Below, in pieces: positions 50,365-59,327 of a stretch of DNA of 64,000 nucleotides. Where the stretch lies: the NCBI GenBank assembly GCA_000752215.1, contig CCFG01000017.1, positions 806,001 to 870,000 on the forward strand, given 5' to 3'. Both the position numbers and the translations under genes were made by a program. A model generated the notes under the pieces. The model was not told where the DNA came from. It ran no database searches and saw only the letters and a program-made list of their open reading frames with translations. The first letter of the stretch is position 1. Each line of letters begins with the position of its first letter. The stretch comes from a bacterium MS4 (lineage in GTDB: Bacteria > Bacillota > Clostridia > Oscillospirales > Acutalibacteraceae).

Positions 50365-51777
50365 TTACAGATTGAGAAATTTACGGAAGGTCATGCTGAC
50401 TTTCGCGGCCTCTTCCTCACACGCCATTTCGCAGAAGATACGGAGCACCGGTTCGGTACCGGAGAAGCGGCAGATAACCCAGCCGCCGTTTTTGAAATAG
50501 ACCTTGCAGCCGTCCAGATAGGAGATCCGCTCGACTTCCCTGTCAAACTCCGGCACCCGCTTTTCCTCAAAGAGCAGATGCTTCAGCTCCTCTTTCCGCC
50601 GCGCGGTCATACGGCAGTCGAACTCGTTCATGAAACAGCTGCCGTATGCCCGATGGATATCTTTCAGCACCTCCGACAGCGGTTTGCCGATCACACTGAC
50701 CATTTCCACCAGCAGCGCCCCCGCGTAGACGCCGTCCTTTCCGCGGATATGGCCGCGGACGGTCAGTCCGCCGGAGGACTCTCCTCCGATGAGCGCATCC
50801 GTTTCCTCCATTTTGGAAGAAATATATTTGAAGCCCACCGGAACCTCGCAGCAGGCTTCGCCGAAGCGGGCCGCCATCGCGTCCAGACAGTGCGTGGTCG
50901 CCACGTTCCGGACAACGGCTCCCTTCCAGCCCTTGAACTCGTGAAGGTAATAATACAGGAGCACCAGAATATCGTTCGGGTGAATGAAAGCGCCGTTCGC
51001 GTCGATCAGCCCGATGCGGTCGGCGTCGCCGTCGGTCGCGATGCCGAGGTCGTACTTTCCCTGCACCGCCAGCTGGGAAAGGTGCGTCAGCGTGGAGCTG
51101 TTCGGAGCGGGCAGCCTTCCCCCGAACAGTGTGTCGTGCCTGTCGTGGATCACCTCGACATTGCAGCGGCAGGTCAGCAGAATCGTCTGTAACGTTGTTT
51201 TGCTTACCCCGAACATCGGGTCAAGCAGGACATTCAAATGCCTTTTTTTGATAGCTTCGATATCGATGACGCCTAAAATACTGTCTATGTATTCATTCTG
51301 CGGGTTAATGATTCTGACAAACCCGGAATCCAGCGCTTTTGCGTATTCCATGCTTCTGATTTCCGTCTTTTGTATTCCGGCGATCTGCGCTTCGATTTCG
51401 TCCGTGACCTCTTCCGCCGCATCCCGCCCGCCGGACGTGAAAACCTTTACTCCGTTGTACTCCGCCGGGTTGTGGCTCGCGGTAATCATCAGCCCATAGG
51501 ATACCTTTTCCTTCATGACTTCAAACATAATCAGCGGGGTCGGCGCGTCGTAATCGATCAGATGCGTTTTGATTCCCTCTGCCGCGAACACGCACACCAT
51601 CCATTTTGCGGCAATATCGGACAGGAATCTGCGGTCGTAGCCGACGATGACCGGTTCGTTCTCTTTGCCGTTCTTCCGAATGATTCTGACCAGCGCAAGG
51701 GAAAGAAGCTCCAGGTTCTCCCTGGTAAAATCCTCGCCGATCACCGCGCGGAACCCGCCTGTTCCAAATTTAATCAT
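50365..51777 (-). CDS. Phosphoglucomutase/phosphomannomutase family enzyme
   Basis: A 470-aa alpha-D-phosphohexomutase that interconverts hexose 1- and 6-phosphates. Motifs: substrate start KFGTGGFRAVIGEDF, catalytic phosphoserine loop TASHNPAEYNG, metal loop DGDADR, sugar-binding GGESSGG and phosphate-binding RFSGTEP. The ATG at 51775-51777 has GGAGG seven bases upstream. It follows the GH94 phosphorylase by 34 bp and would carry its sugar 1-phosphate product into glycolysis as the 6-phosphate. Confidence 0.92.
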   Translation of the reverse strand: MIKFGTGGFRAVIGEDFTRENLELLSLALVRIIRKNGKENEPVIVGYDRRFLSDIAAKWMVCVFAAEGIKTHLIDYDAPTPLIMFEVMKEKVSYGLMITASHNPAEYNGVKVFTSGGRDAAEEVTDEIEAQIAGIQKTEIRSMEYAKALDSGFVRIINPQNEYIDSILGVIDIEAIKKRHLNVLLDPMFGVSKTTLQTILLTCRCNVEVIHDRHDTLFGGRLPAPNSSTLTHLSQLAVQGKYDLGIATDGDADRIGLIDANGAFIHPNDILVLLYYYLHEFKGWKGAVVRNVATTHCLDAMAARFGEACCEVPVGFKYISSKMEETDALIGGESSGGLTVRGHIRGKDGVYAGALLVEMVSVIGKPLSEVLKDIHRAYGSCFMNEFDCRMTARRKEELKHLLFEEKRVPEFDREVERISYLDGCKVYFKNGGWVICRFSGTEPVLRIFCEMACEEEAAKVSMTFRKFLNL

Positions 51778-51811
51778 TGACAATCCTCCGTTTTACGGGC
51801 ATACCGTATGC

Positions 51812-54328
51812 CTAAAGAATAACCCGAATGGTATTTTCTCCGTCCTGAAAAAGTTCGCTTCCCAAAACGAAAACCGTACGGAAATGGAAGGGGTCTTTTT
51901 GAGTTTTGAAAACGCTCTCGCCGTTAAGCTCCACCTTTTCCGGGGTGCAGCTGCGGGCGTTCGGATTTCTAATTTCCATCTTGACCCTTTTTCCCCGGTA
52001 GGTAAATTCCACGCTGGCGCTGTCCATCCACCCGGGGATGCAGGGATCGATGACAAGGCCGTCCAGCGCGGGCCGGATACCGAACATCCACTCGTAAACA
52101 GCCCGCTGGGCCATGCCCACGCTTCCCGTCAGAAAACTGAACAGACTGCGGAATCTGAACACGGGCAGCTCCTGCCAGCAGTTTACAATCGCGTACGGCG
52201 GGGAAAGGACAACATTGGACGGATGGCGCGACTGGTCGTACGGCAGCAGCCATTGCAGCACATCAAACAGCGCGTCCCCGTTGCCGACGGCGGCAAGCGC
52301 CCGTGCTAAGAAACCCTGCGCGCCGTGGTTGTACACGTTGCCGTTTTCCGCGAAGCCCGCCGGGGCGTCCCCGCTGGCGGCGCGCCCGACACAGCGGATG
52401 GGGATTTTTCCCATCGGCGGCCAATAGAGCCGGTACCCCGCCTCGCATTTCAGCAGCTCCATGACCCGTAGAACCGACTCCCTCTTCTCTTCCGAAACCA
52501 CTCCCGAAATCAGCGCGAACCAGTTGGCCGGGCCGTAGGGCCTCTTTTCGCCGTCGGGGTCCTGATCGGAGAAAATCCATTTCCCTTCATCCGTAAAGAT
52601 GCCGTTAAAAAAACCGTCCTGATTATACGCGTGCTCCAGAAGATTCTTTTTCATTTCTTCGGCTTTTTCCCTGTAGACAACAGCCGTTGCCGAAGGGCCG
52701 CTTCTGTTTTCCAGAATCTCAGTCATATACTGCAGGCACATCACCGCCTGCTCGCTCACCATCACGGATTCCCCTCGGCCAAGCACGCCCGCCCGGTTCA
52801 CGGAATCCAGCCAGTCGCCCTCCCCGATTTTGCACAGACCGTGTTCGCCCAGATTTTCAGGGTGGATATAATACTCCATGGCACGGACCAAATGCTCCAG
52901 AACGGTGTTTTTTCCATCGAAGTCCAGCCACGGCAGGACCGCGTCCAATACGCCGCTGTCGCCGCTGTACGACAAATATTCATAAACAAACTCGATCACG
53001 AACGCCCCGGCGTCCACATGTCCGCGCAGGTCGTGCCGCCCCGTCCGTCCTTCCGTTGAAAACTGGCGGGGGAACCATCCGTCCGACCGCTGGCAGCTGA
53101 GCATCTCCAGCAGCCTTACGCGGCCTGCGGTGTCATCGATTGACAGCATCGCCGTATAATCCTGCGCGCAGTCGCGCGTGCCGCGCATCGCCGTCGGCCA
53201 TCCCCGGTCCAGCGAGGCGACCCACTCCATCTGCAGCGGCAGCCAGTTATTTATGAAATAATCCCAGTCCTTTTGGCCGGTCCGTACGGTGTTTTTACGG
53301 CACAGCGCCGAAAAATGGCGGCGCGCCTCTTCTTTTTTCCGCTCATAAGCCGGGGCCTCAAAATAGACCAGTGATTTTTTGACGTCATCGACGGCGGGAA
53401 GCCCTCCGTCCGCCGCGTTCTGCGTCATACAGAGCACCTGCGTGAACACCCTTTCGCCGCCGGGTTCCAGATGACACCCGTACTTTGCCGCGTAAACCGG
53501 CGGGTACCCCCAGACGGCGTTGTCCCCGCGGTATTCCCCGAAGGAAGCGGGCGGTTCCGGCTTCATCCGGAAACTCCCGTCCGTCACCGACTGCGGGCAG
53601 GAAAGGTCCCCGCAGCCCACAAATTTTTCATAGCTGATTTCCGTGCCGCACAGCCCTTCGCTGTCCGTCCAAAGCGCGGCTGTCCGCCGTTCGCCCGGGT
53701 CGGATGTGCTGCTGAGAAGCTGCGACCAGAAAAGCTCCTTTTCCTCCCTGCCGACTCCGCTTTTCAGATACCACTCGTATTTGTCCCATGGGGCAAGCTG
53801 GGCGGGATTGACGTAGGGGACAAAGGCCGGAGACACGGAAAGGCCCATCGCTTTTTTCCGCAGGTTTTTCACGCGCAGCTTCATGACGATCTCCGTTCCG
53901 TGCAGGGGAACAAAAAATTCCGTCCTTACCAGCAGGTCCTGATACCGGTACTCATAGGACGCGCAGTGAGGCAGAAAAGTTATTTTTAAGTCCGGCGGCT
54001 CTTTGGACGGGTCGCTCCCGTCGATCAGCGGACGGAAAAAGTTGGTGAACGGCTTTCTGTCTTCCAGCTCATCGGACTGAAGCCAGACGGCCCAACTGGA
54101 AAACTTCTGCCCGTTTTCCCTCCTGAAAAGCTGAATCCCGCCCGGCGGATTCGCCTGCGCGTACACCGGTCCGAACTGATCCACCTTCAACAGCACGTCG
54201 TGATTCTGATAGATATATTCCCACGGCGCGGGCAGGTTCAGCGAAAAAAGGTCGATCCCCGCGCAGTCCGGACGGAACTGTGCCCATTTTTGCCCGGAAG
54301 GGCCGTAAATTTCTCTGTTGTTCATCAT
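51812..54328 (-). CDS. GH94-family glycoside phosphorylase
   Basis: An 838-aa enzyme with the GH94 layout: N-terminal beta-sandwich (about 1-290), helical linker and (alpha/alpha)6 barrel (about 350-770). MRGTRDCAQD (381-390) matches the GxRDxxQD block. GEGDWLDSVNRAG carries Asp508 at the general-acid position of cellobiose phosphorylase (GDWNDGMN there). NGNVYNHGAQGF fits the phosphate-site region. It phosphorolyses a beta-glucoside or related disaccharide in the cytoplasm. No signal peptide is seen. It lies between its ABC importer and a phosphohexomutase. Exact linkage is not deducible. Confidence 0.85.
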   Translation of the reverse strand: MMNNREIYGPSGQKWAQFRPDCAGIDLFSLNLPAPWEYIYQNHDVLLKVDQFGPVYAQANPPGGIQLFRRENGQKFSSWAVWLQSDELEDRKPFTNFFRPLIDGSDPSKEPPDLKITFLPHCASYEYRYQDLLVRTEFFVPLHGTEIVMKLRVKNLRKKAMGLSVSPAFVPYVNPAQLAPWDKYEWYLKSGVGREEKELFWSQLLSSTSDPGERRTAALWTDSEGLCGTEISYEKFVGCGDLSCPQSVTDGSFRMKPEPPASFGEYRGDNAVWGYPPVYAAKYGCHLEPGGERVFTQVLCMTQNAADGGLPAVDDVKKSLVYFEAPAYERKKEEARRHFSALCRKNTVRTGQKDWDYFINNWLPLQMEWVASLDRGWPTAMRGTRDCAQDYTAMLSIDDTAGRVRLLEMLSCQRSDGWFPRQFSTEGRTGRHDLRGHVDAGAFVIEFVYEYLSYSGDSGVLDAVLPWLDFDGKNTVLEHLVRAMEYYIHPENLGEHGLCKIGEGDWLDSVNRAGVLGRGESVMVSEQAVMCLQYMTEILENRSGPSATAVVYREKAEEMKKNLLEHAYNQDGFFNGIFTDEGKWIFSDQDPDGEKRPYGPANWFALISGVVSEEKRESVLRVMELLKCEAGYRLYWPPMGKIPIRCVGRAASGDAPAGFAENGNVYNHGAQGFLARALAAVGNGDALFDVLQWLLPYDQSRHPSNVVLSPPYAIVNCWQELPVFRFRSLFSFLTGSVGMAQRAVYEWMFGIRPALDGLVIDPCIPGWMDSASVEFTYRGKRVKMEIRNPNARSCTPEKVELNGESVFKTQKDPFHFRTVFVLGSELFQDGENTIRVIL

Positions 54329-54337
54329 CGTTCCCTT

Positions 54338-55219
54338 CTAGCCCTTCAGGCCGCCCATACTGATGCCCTCCGTCAGCCTGTTCTGCACAAGGCTGTAGAG
54401 AATCATTGTCGGAATCATCACCAGCGCCATTCCCGCGAACATCGCGCCCCAGTCCGTAGCGAATTTCTGCTGTTCCATCAGGTTCGCCAGCCCGACCGGA
54501 AGCGTCCATTTCTGCTCTTTCAGGATGGTGGTAGCCATAATATACTCATTCCAGAAGCTCATGAAATTGAACATGACGACGGTAATCATGGCGGGTTTTG
54601 CCATAGGGACGATGATGCGGAACAGGGTGCCGAAATACCCGCACCCGTCGATCTGAGCAGCGTCCTCATAATCGTGTGGAATGGTGCGAAAAAATCCCGT
54701 CAGCAGGTAAATGGTGAACGGAAGCTCGCAAACCGCGTAAATCAGCGCCAGAACCGTCAGATTGTTCGTGATCTCCAGATGCTGAAAGATTACGTATTGA
54801 TTAAGAAAGCTCTGAATTTTATTGAGCGACAGGAAAATGGGGATCACAATATAATTCTGGCTTACAAACAGGCCCGCCATAAAGAGGACGGACAGTCCTT
54901 TGGAGCACCGGAAGGTAAACCGGCTGGTCACATAGGCGGTCGGCACCGCCAGAAAGACGACAAACACCAGGGCAATCAGTGTAATGTAGGCCGAATTCCA
55001 GAAGTACGCGAGCATATTCCCCTTTTCCAGTGCATTCTTATAGTTATCCCAGTGAAAACCGGCGGGGAGCGCCCAGGCATTCGTCAGGAACTCCGAGCTG
55101 GTTTTGAACGAGGTGTAAAATGTCCAGATAATCGGGAGCAATACGACGGCGGTAAACAGCAGAAGAACCACCCTGACAAAAAATTTGCCCGACCATTTTT
55201 GTAATTTAGCGTTTTTCAT
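54338..55219 (-). CDS. Carbohydrate ABC transporter permease (MalG type)
   Basis: A 293-aa CUT1 permease with six membrane segments and the EAA loop YEDAAQIDGCGYFGTLFRIIV. The ATG at 55217-55219 follows AGGGAGA; a start eight codons upstream is less supported. It begins 13 bp after the partner permease and ends 9 bp before the GH94 gene. Confidence 0.92.
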   Translation of the reverse strand: MKNAKLQKWSGKFFVRVVLLLFTAVVLLPIIWTFYTSFKTSSEFLTNAWALPAGFHWDNYKNALEKGNMLAYFWNSAYITLIALVFVVFLAVPTAYVTSRFTFRCSKGLSVLFMAGLFVSQNYIVIPIFLSLNKIQSFLNQYVIFQHLEITNNLTVLALIYAVCELPFTIYLLTGFFRTIPHDYEDAAQIDGCGYFGTLFRIIVPMAKPAMITVVMFNFMSFWNEYIMATTILKEQKWTLPVGLANLMEQQKFATDWGAMFAGMALVMIPTMILYSLVQNRLTEGISMGGLKG

Positions 55220-55232
55220 CCGTATTCTCCCT

Positions 55233-56171
55233 TTAATACTCAATGACTTCTTTTGAAGTCAGGCGGTTGCTGATGAGTGCCAGTACAAACGAGAAGAGGA
55301 ACACAAACACGCCCACAGCCATTGCGTATCCGAAATTGGAATTCGTGAACGCCTGTTTATACATGTAGGTCAGCAGCACCTCCGACTGGCCAGAAGGTCC
55401 GCCAGTCGGCGTCATGACCTTGACGAACACAAAGCTCATGTTAATGGTTGAAATGATAAAAAACACAATGGTGACGCGAATAATTTCCCACATCAGCGGC
55501 AGCGTGATGGAAAAGAACTGCCGGAACTTCCCCATTCCCTCCATACTGGCCACTTCGTATAAATCCTTAGGAATTCCGTCCATCCCGGCCATATACATCA
55601 CCATATAGTACCCGACGGCCTGCCAGATCATTGCCGCCGAGATGCACCAGCGCACGGTGGATTTTTCCCCCAGCCACGCGTGAATCAGGCCCTCTGAATG
55701 GATGGTTTTCAGGGTGGAGGTCAGAATTCCCATGGTGGGGTCGTAAATCTGCACAAAAAGCACCCCGATCACGACCAGCGAAAGCACGTTCGGGAAAAAG
55801 AAAACCGTACGGTAAAACGGCTTTTCAATCAGCTCCGTCTGCGCCAGCAGCGCCGCGAAGAACAGGGAGACCGTCATGGTCACGGCCGTTACGAACACGA
55901 TGAAAAACAGGTTGTTGCGAAACGCCTGCCAGAACTTTTCGTCGCGGAAAAGGATCTGAAAATTCTGCAGCCCGATAAATTCCTTGTTGAGCGAAAGGCT
56001 GCTCATCCTAAAAAGGGACATATAAAAAACATTGGCGGTAGGAAATAACATAAACACCGTAAACAGGATTACGGTCGGTACGATACAGACGGCAATAAAA
56101 CCGGCGCGCTGCTTTTTTCTGCTGCGCAGCGCGCGGGGGTTCCCGTCCTTTGCCTTTATGGCAGTCAACAT
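55233..56171 (-). CDS. Carbohydrate ABC transporter permease (MalF type)
   Basis: A 312-aa CUT1 permease beginning MLTAIKAKDGNPRALRSRKK, with a basic N-terminus then six membrane segments. The EAA loop is YEVASMEGMGKFRQFFSITL. GAGGGTG lies upstream of the ATG at 56169-56171; the spacing is long and a GTG two codons earlier is possible. No ATPase is encoded nearby, so a shared MsmK-type ATPase is expected. Confidence 0.9.
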   Translation of the reverse strand: MLTAIKAKDGNPRALRSRKKQRAGFIAVCIVPTVILFTVFMLFPTANVFYMSLFRMSSLSLNKEFIGLQNFQILFRDEKFWQAFRNNLFFIVFVTAVTMTVSLFFAALLAQTELIEKPFYRTVFFFPNVLSLVVIGVLFVQIYDPTMGILTSTLKTIHSEGLIHAWLGEKSTVRWCISAAMIWQAVGYYMVMYMAGMDGIPKDLYEVASMEGMGKFRQFFSITLPLMWEIIRVTIVFFIISTINMSFVFVKVMTPTGGPSGQSEVLLTYMYKQAFTNSNFGYAMAVGVFVFLFSFVLALISNRLTSKEVIEY

Positions 56172-56251
56172 GATCACTTTCACCCTCACATCATAATTTG
56201 CATCAGGAGATAAAATTGGTGAGGTCGTAGACGGCCCCACCAATTCATGTC

Positions 56252-57601
56252 TTACTTTAAAATCAATGAAGAGAGTGTCTCTGCATCTTTTTCCAGATTG
56301 TCCGACCATTTGTCGGTTGTCAGTGTTCCCGCCATAATCTGGTTCAGGTCCTGATATAAGTCATCTCTTAAATTCACTTCTGTCTGGGAGGTCAGCGCGT
56401 AAGAACCGGTAACCGGCGTATAGCCCTTGTCTGTAATCGTAAAGGTGTCGTAAACGGACTGGTCGATGGAATCCTTTACAAGATTTGCGGCCCCCTTGAT
56501 CGGGGGAATGATTCCTGCTTTGCCTGCCAGAGTCTGGATGCTTGCGTCCTCATAGAGGGAAGCAAGGAATTTCTTCGCGAGCGGAATGTTCTTCGCGTCC
56601 TTCGGGATATACATCTCCTCACAGTTGGCCCAGATGAATTTCTTATCCGTTTTGCTGAAGGTCGGCAGCCCGGCGAAGCCGTACTCGAAGCCGTCCGCCT
56701 TCGGGGCGTCCTTCATTTCCGTCTCCAGCCAGTTTCCGTTCGGAATAAAGAGGCATTTATTCTGCAGGAACTGCTGCTGCGACTGGGTATGGGTCATGGC
56801 GAGCGTTCCGTTCAGCAGGTAGCCGCCATCCTTGATTTTCTGATAGAGATCAAAGGTTTTCTTCACCGCGTCCGATTTCCAGGCTCCCTTTTTATAGTTC
56901 AGGCAGTCCTGCAAAGCCTGTTCGCCGCCGGCGACCGCAATGGTCGGGTTTACCACGATTTCATTGTAGGAGGGATCGTTCGCGGCAGCGTAGGTAAAGA
57001 GCGCAATCCCCTTTGCTTTTGCCTTGTCGCCCAGAGCAAAGAACTCATCCCAGGTTTCGGGCACTTCCCAGTTGTTTTCCTTGAACAGGGTCTTGTTGTA
57101 GAAAAGGCCCATCGTGCTGTAGGAAAGCGGCGCCGCGTAGACTTTTCCGTCGCCGTAAGGGGAAATGGTCGGCGCGGAAAGCGTTCCGTCGATCATTTTA
57201 TCCTTGAGGTCGCCTGTGAAAACATCGCTGATATCCTCCAGCTTTTTATCCTGAATCAGCGACTGCAGGATTCCCGATTCATTGGTGGATGCAAGGAAAA
57301 TGAAATCCGGGGGATTTCCGTTCATAATCTGCGGACGGATGACGTCCCCCAGCTTTGCGTTTGCCGTAACGTTGATTTTCACTCCGGGGTTTTTCACCTC
57401 AAACTGCTTTGCAAGGTCGTCCCAGACCTCCCGGCCGTAGCCGCCCTCGAACACCGCGATGTTCAGCTCCCGATTCTGCGCCTCGGCGGATGTCTGGCTC
57501 TGTGCCGCCGAAGAGGAATCGCTTACCTTCTGGCAGCCCGCCAGGGCCGAAACGCCCAGCGACAATGCACAGATACATGCAACTGCTTTTCTCGATTTCA
57601 T
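56252..57601 (-). CDS. Extracellular sugar-binding lipoprotein
   Basis: A 449-aa family 1 solute-binding protein. The signal peptide ends at the lipobox LAGC near residue 23, followed by a Ser/Ala/Gln linker. The binding fold includes NIAVFEGGYGREVWDDLAKQ and the PNGNWLETEM block. GGGAGGAAAA precedes the ATG. It heads the importer-GH94-mutase operon, downstream of a YesM/YesN-type two-component pair that probably controls it. Confidence 0.93.
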   Translation of the reverse strand: MKSRKAVACICALSLGVSALAGCQKVSDSSSAAQSQTSAEAQNRELNIAVFEGGYGREVWDDLAKQFEVKNPGVKINVTANAKLGDVIRPQIMNGNPPDFIFLASTNESGILQSLIQDKKLEDISDVFTGDLKDKMIDGTLSAPTISPYGDGKVYAAPLSYSTMGLFYNKTLFKENNWEVPETWDEFFALGDKAKAKGIALFTYAAANDPSYNEIVVNPTIAVAGGEQALQDCLNYKKGAWKSDAVKKTFDLYQKIKDGGYLLNGTLAMTHTQSQQQFLQNKCLFIPNGNWLETEMKDAPKADGFEYGFAGLPTFSKTDKKFIWANCEEMYIPKDAKNIPLAKKFLASLYEDASIQTLAGKAGIIPPIKGAANLVKDSIDQSVYDTFTITDKGYTPVTGSYALTSQTEVNLRDDLYQDLNQIMAGTLTTDKWSDNLEKDAETLSSLILK

Positions 57602-57636
57602 AAATTTTCCTCCCTCTGCTGAAATATTCTACCGTA

Positions 57637-57665
57637 ATTATAGAGATGAATTTATCCTATTTAAA
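57637..57665 (-). promoter_or_regulatory. Promoter of the GH94 transport operon
   Basis: -10 TATAAT (57637-57642), 17-bp spacer and a poor -35, TTTAAA (57660-57665). The weak -35 suits activation by the adjacent AraC-type response regulator. Confidence 0.4.
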
Positions 57666-57707
57666 TAAAATATATTGCGGATTCCTTTCACTATTTTGAT
57701 AGATTTT

Positions 57708-59327
57708 CTATCTCTCGGGAGGATTGATACTATTTTGACCGACTTTGATACTTTTTTTATATCGCTTCTTAAACTCGGAAGGACTTGAGCTCAGGTATTT
57801 ATTGAAAATCCGGTTGAAATAGGACTGCTCGTCAAAGCCAAGCCTGTTCGCGACCTCTTTCACCATAACGTCGGGGTCTTTTAAAAGCTCTATCGCCTTA
57901 CCCATTTTCAGCAGATTGATATAGGACGTCAGATTGACCCCCGTCTCATTTTTGAACAGCCTGCTGACATAGCTTTCGTTCATGTTCACCAGCTTTGCAA
58001 TCTGCGCCAGCGTGATTTTCTGCGTGATGTTCTCTTTGATATACGCAGTGATGCGGACGACATCCTGGCGGTATTTTCCCGTGCGGCCGTCTGCCGCGCT
58101 CTCACTGACCGCACGGATCAGTCCCGTGACGGCGGACTCGAATTCGGAAACCGTGCCGCATTCCCTGCAGTCGGCGGCGAGGCGTTCAAATCTGCCGCTG
58201 TTTTTGCCGGTGCCGGAGGAGCCGAAAAGCAGGATGTTCCGGAACAGCTTCCGGATATAATCGCAGGCACCGTCCGGGCGGATTCTCTGTTTTTCAAAGC
58301 TTTCCAGGATCGATGCCGCCAGAATTTCCGCTTCCTCGTATTCGCAAAACGCGATCCCCGCGCAGATCAGCTCCATGGCATCCTGCTGGTCTTCCGTGAC
58401 TCCGTTGACGTAAAGGCCGCCGTCCTCCTGGCGAATCAGGCTTCCGAAGCCTTTGTAAAAGCTGACGGAGGCGGCCCCGGCGCAGCCTTTCAGATTGGCC
58501 GCAAGCTCCGGTTCCGAAGCAAACGGCTCCGAAAGGACAAACCCGGCCTCTGTATTCATATAAATCTTTACAGAGTTCTGAATACGCAGCAGAACCCTTT
58601 CCAAAATCCCTTCCGCCGGTCCGCCGGACTCTGGCGGAAGGATGATCAGCGCGTCCACCGGTGTCAAGGGGATGACCTTCATCCCGGAACCGGCGTCAAA
58701 TGTTTCACTGATTAAACTGGACAGCATTTCCTTGGACGTCATATCCGGTTCGCTCTGCCGCGCGGCGGGCCGCCCCGCCGTCAGCAGTTCCTTTTTAAAG
58801 ACATAGAGCGCGGAAAACGTCCCTGAATAGGTCCTGTCCGAAGCCAGAATTCGCAGCTTTTCCTCATCCGGGCCGTAAAGCATGCTGTAAATCCGGGGCT
58901 GGTCAAACTCGCTCTGCGCCTGCTCTGTCTTTGGGGAAGGACGGCGGTCCTCCGGCAGCTTTCCGGCGGCTTTCCGCAAGGCCTCCAGAAGCTCCTTATC
59001 GGTAAAATTGGCTTTTAAAAGATAGTCGGTAACGCCGTATCGGAGGGCCTCGCGGGCCAGCTCGAATTCCCCGAAGCTGGTGAGGATAATGATTTTTCCC
59101 GGATACTCCCGCTCATACAGCTCCTTTGCCAGACCGATTCCGTCCAGATGCGGCATCTTCAAATCCGTCACAATGATCCGTGGGCTGTATTTTTCGATAT
59201 ACTGCAAAGCGGCTTCCCCGTCCGAAACCGCGCCCACGATTTCAAACTCGGTTTTCTCCCAGTCCACCATCGACTTCAAAGCCACGCGGACAATCATTTC
59301 ATCATCAACGAACAGCACCGGAATCAT
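57708..59327 (-). CDS. YesN-type response regulator (receiver plus AraC)
   Basis: A 539-aa regulator. The receiver domain has DDEMIVRVAL, Asp in IIVTDLKMPHLDG and Lys in YLLKANFTD. A long middle region (about 130-425) without a recognised domain precedes the AraC domain (about 430-530), ending YFNRIFNKYLSSSPSEFKK. GAGGAAG precedes the ATG, which overlaps the kinase gene by 23 bp. Confidence 0.93.
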   Translation of the reverse strand: MIPVLFVDDEMIVRVALKSMVDWEKTEFEIVGAVSDGEAALQYIEKYSPRIIVTDLKMPHLDGIGLAKELYEREYPGKIIILTSFGEFELAREALRYGVTDYLLKANFTDKELLEALRKAAGKLPEDRRPSPKTEQAQSEFDQPRIYSMLYGPDEEKLRILASDRTYSGTFSALYVFKKELLTAGRPAARQSEPDMTSKEMLSSLISETFDAGSGMKVIPLTPVDALIILPPESGGPAEGILERVLLRIQNSVKIYMNTEAGFVLSEPFASEPELAANLKGCAGAASVSFYKGFGSLIRQEDGGLYVNGVTEDQQDAMELICAGIAFCEYEEAEILAASILESFEKQRIRPDGACDYIRKLFRNILLFGSSGTGKNSGRFERLAADCRECGTVSEFESAVTGLIRAVSESAADGRTGKYRQDVVRITAYIKENITQKITLAQIAKLVNMNESYVSRLFKNETGVNLTSYINLLKMGKAIELLKDPDVMVKEVANRLGFDEQSYFNRIFNKYLSSSPSEFKKRYKKSIKVGQNSINPPER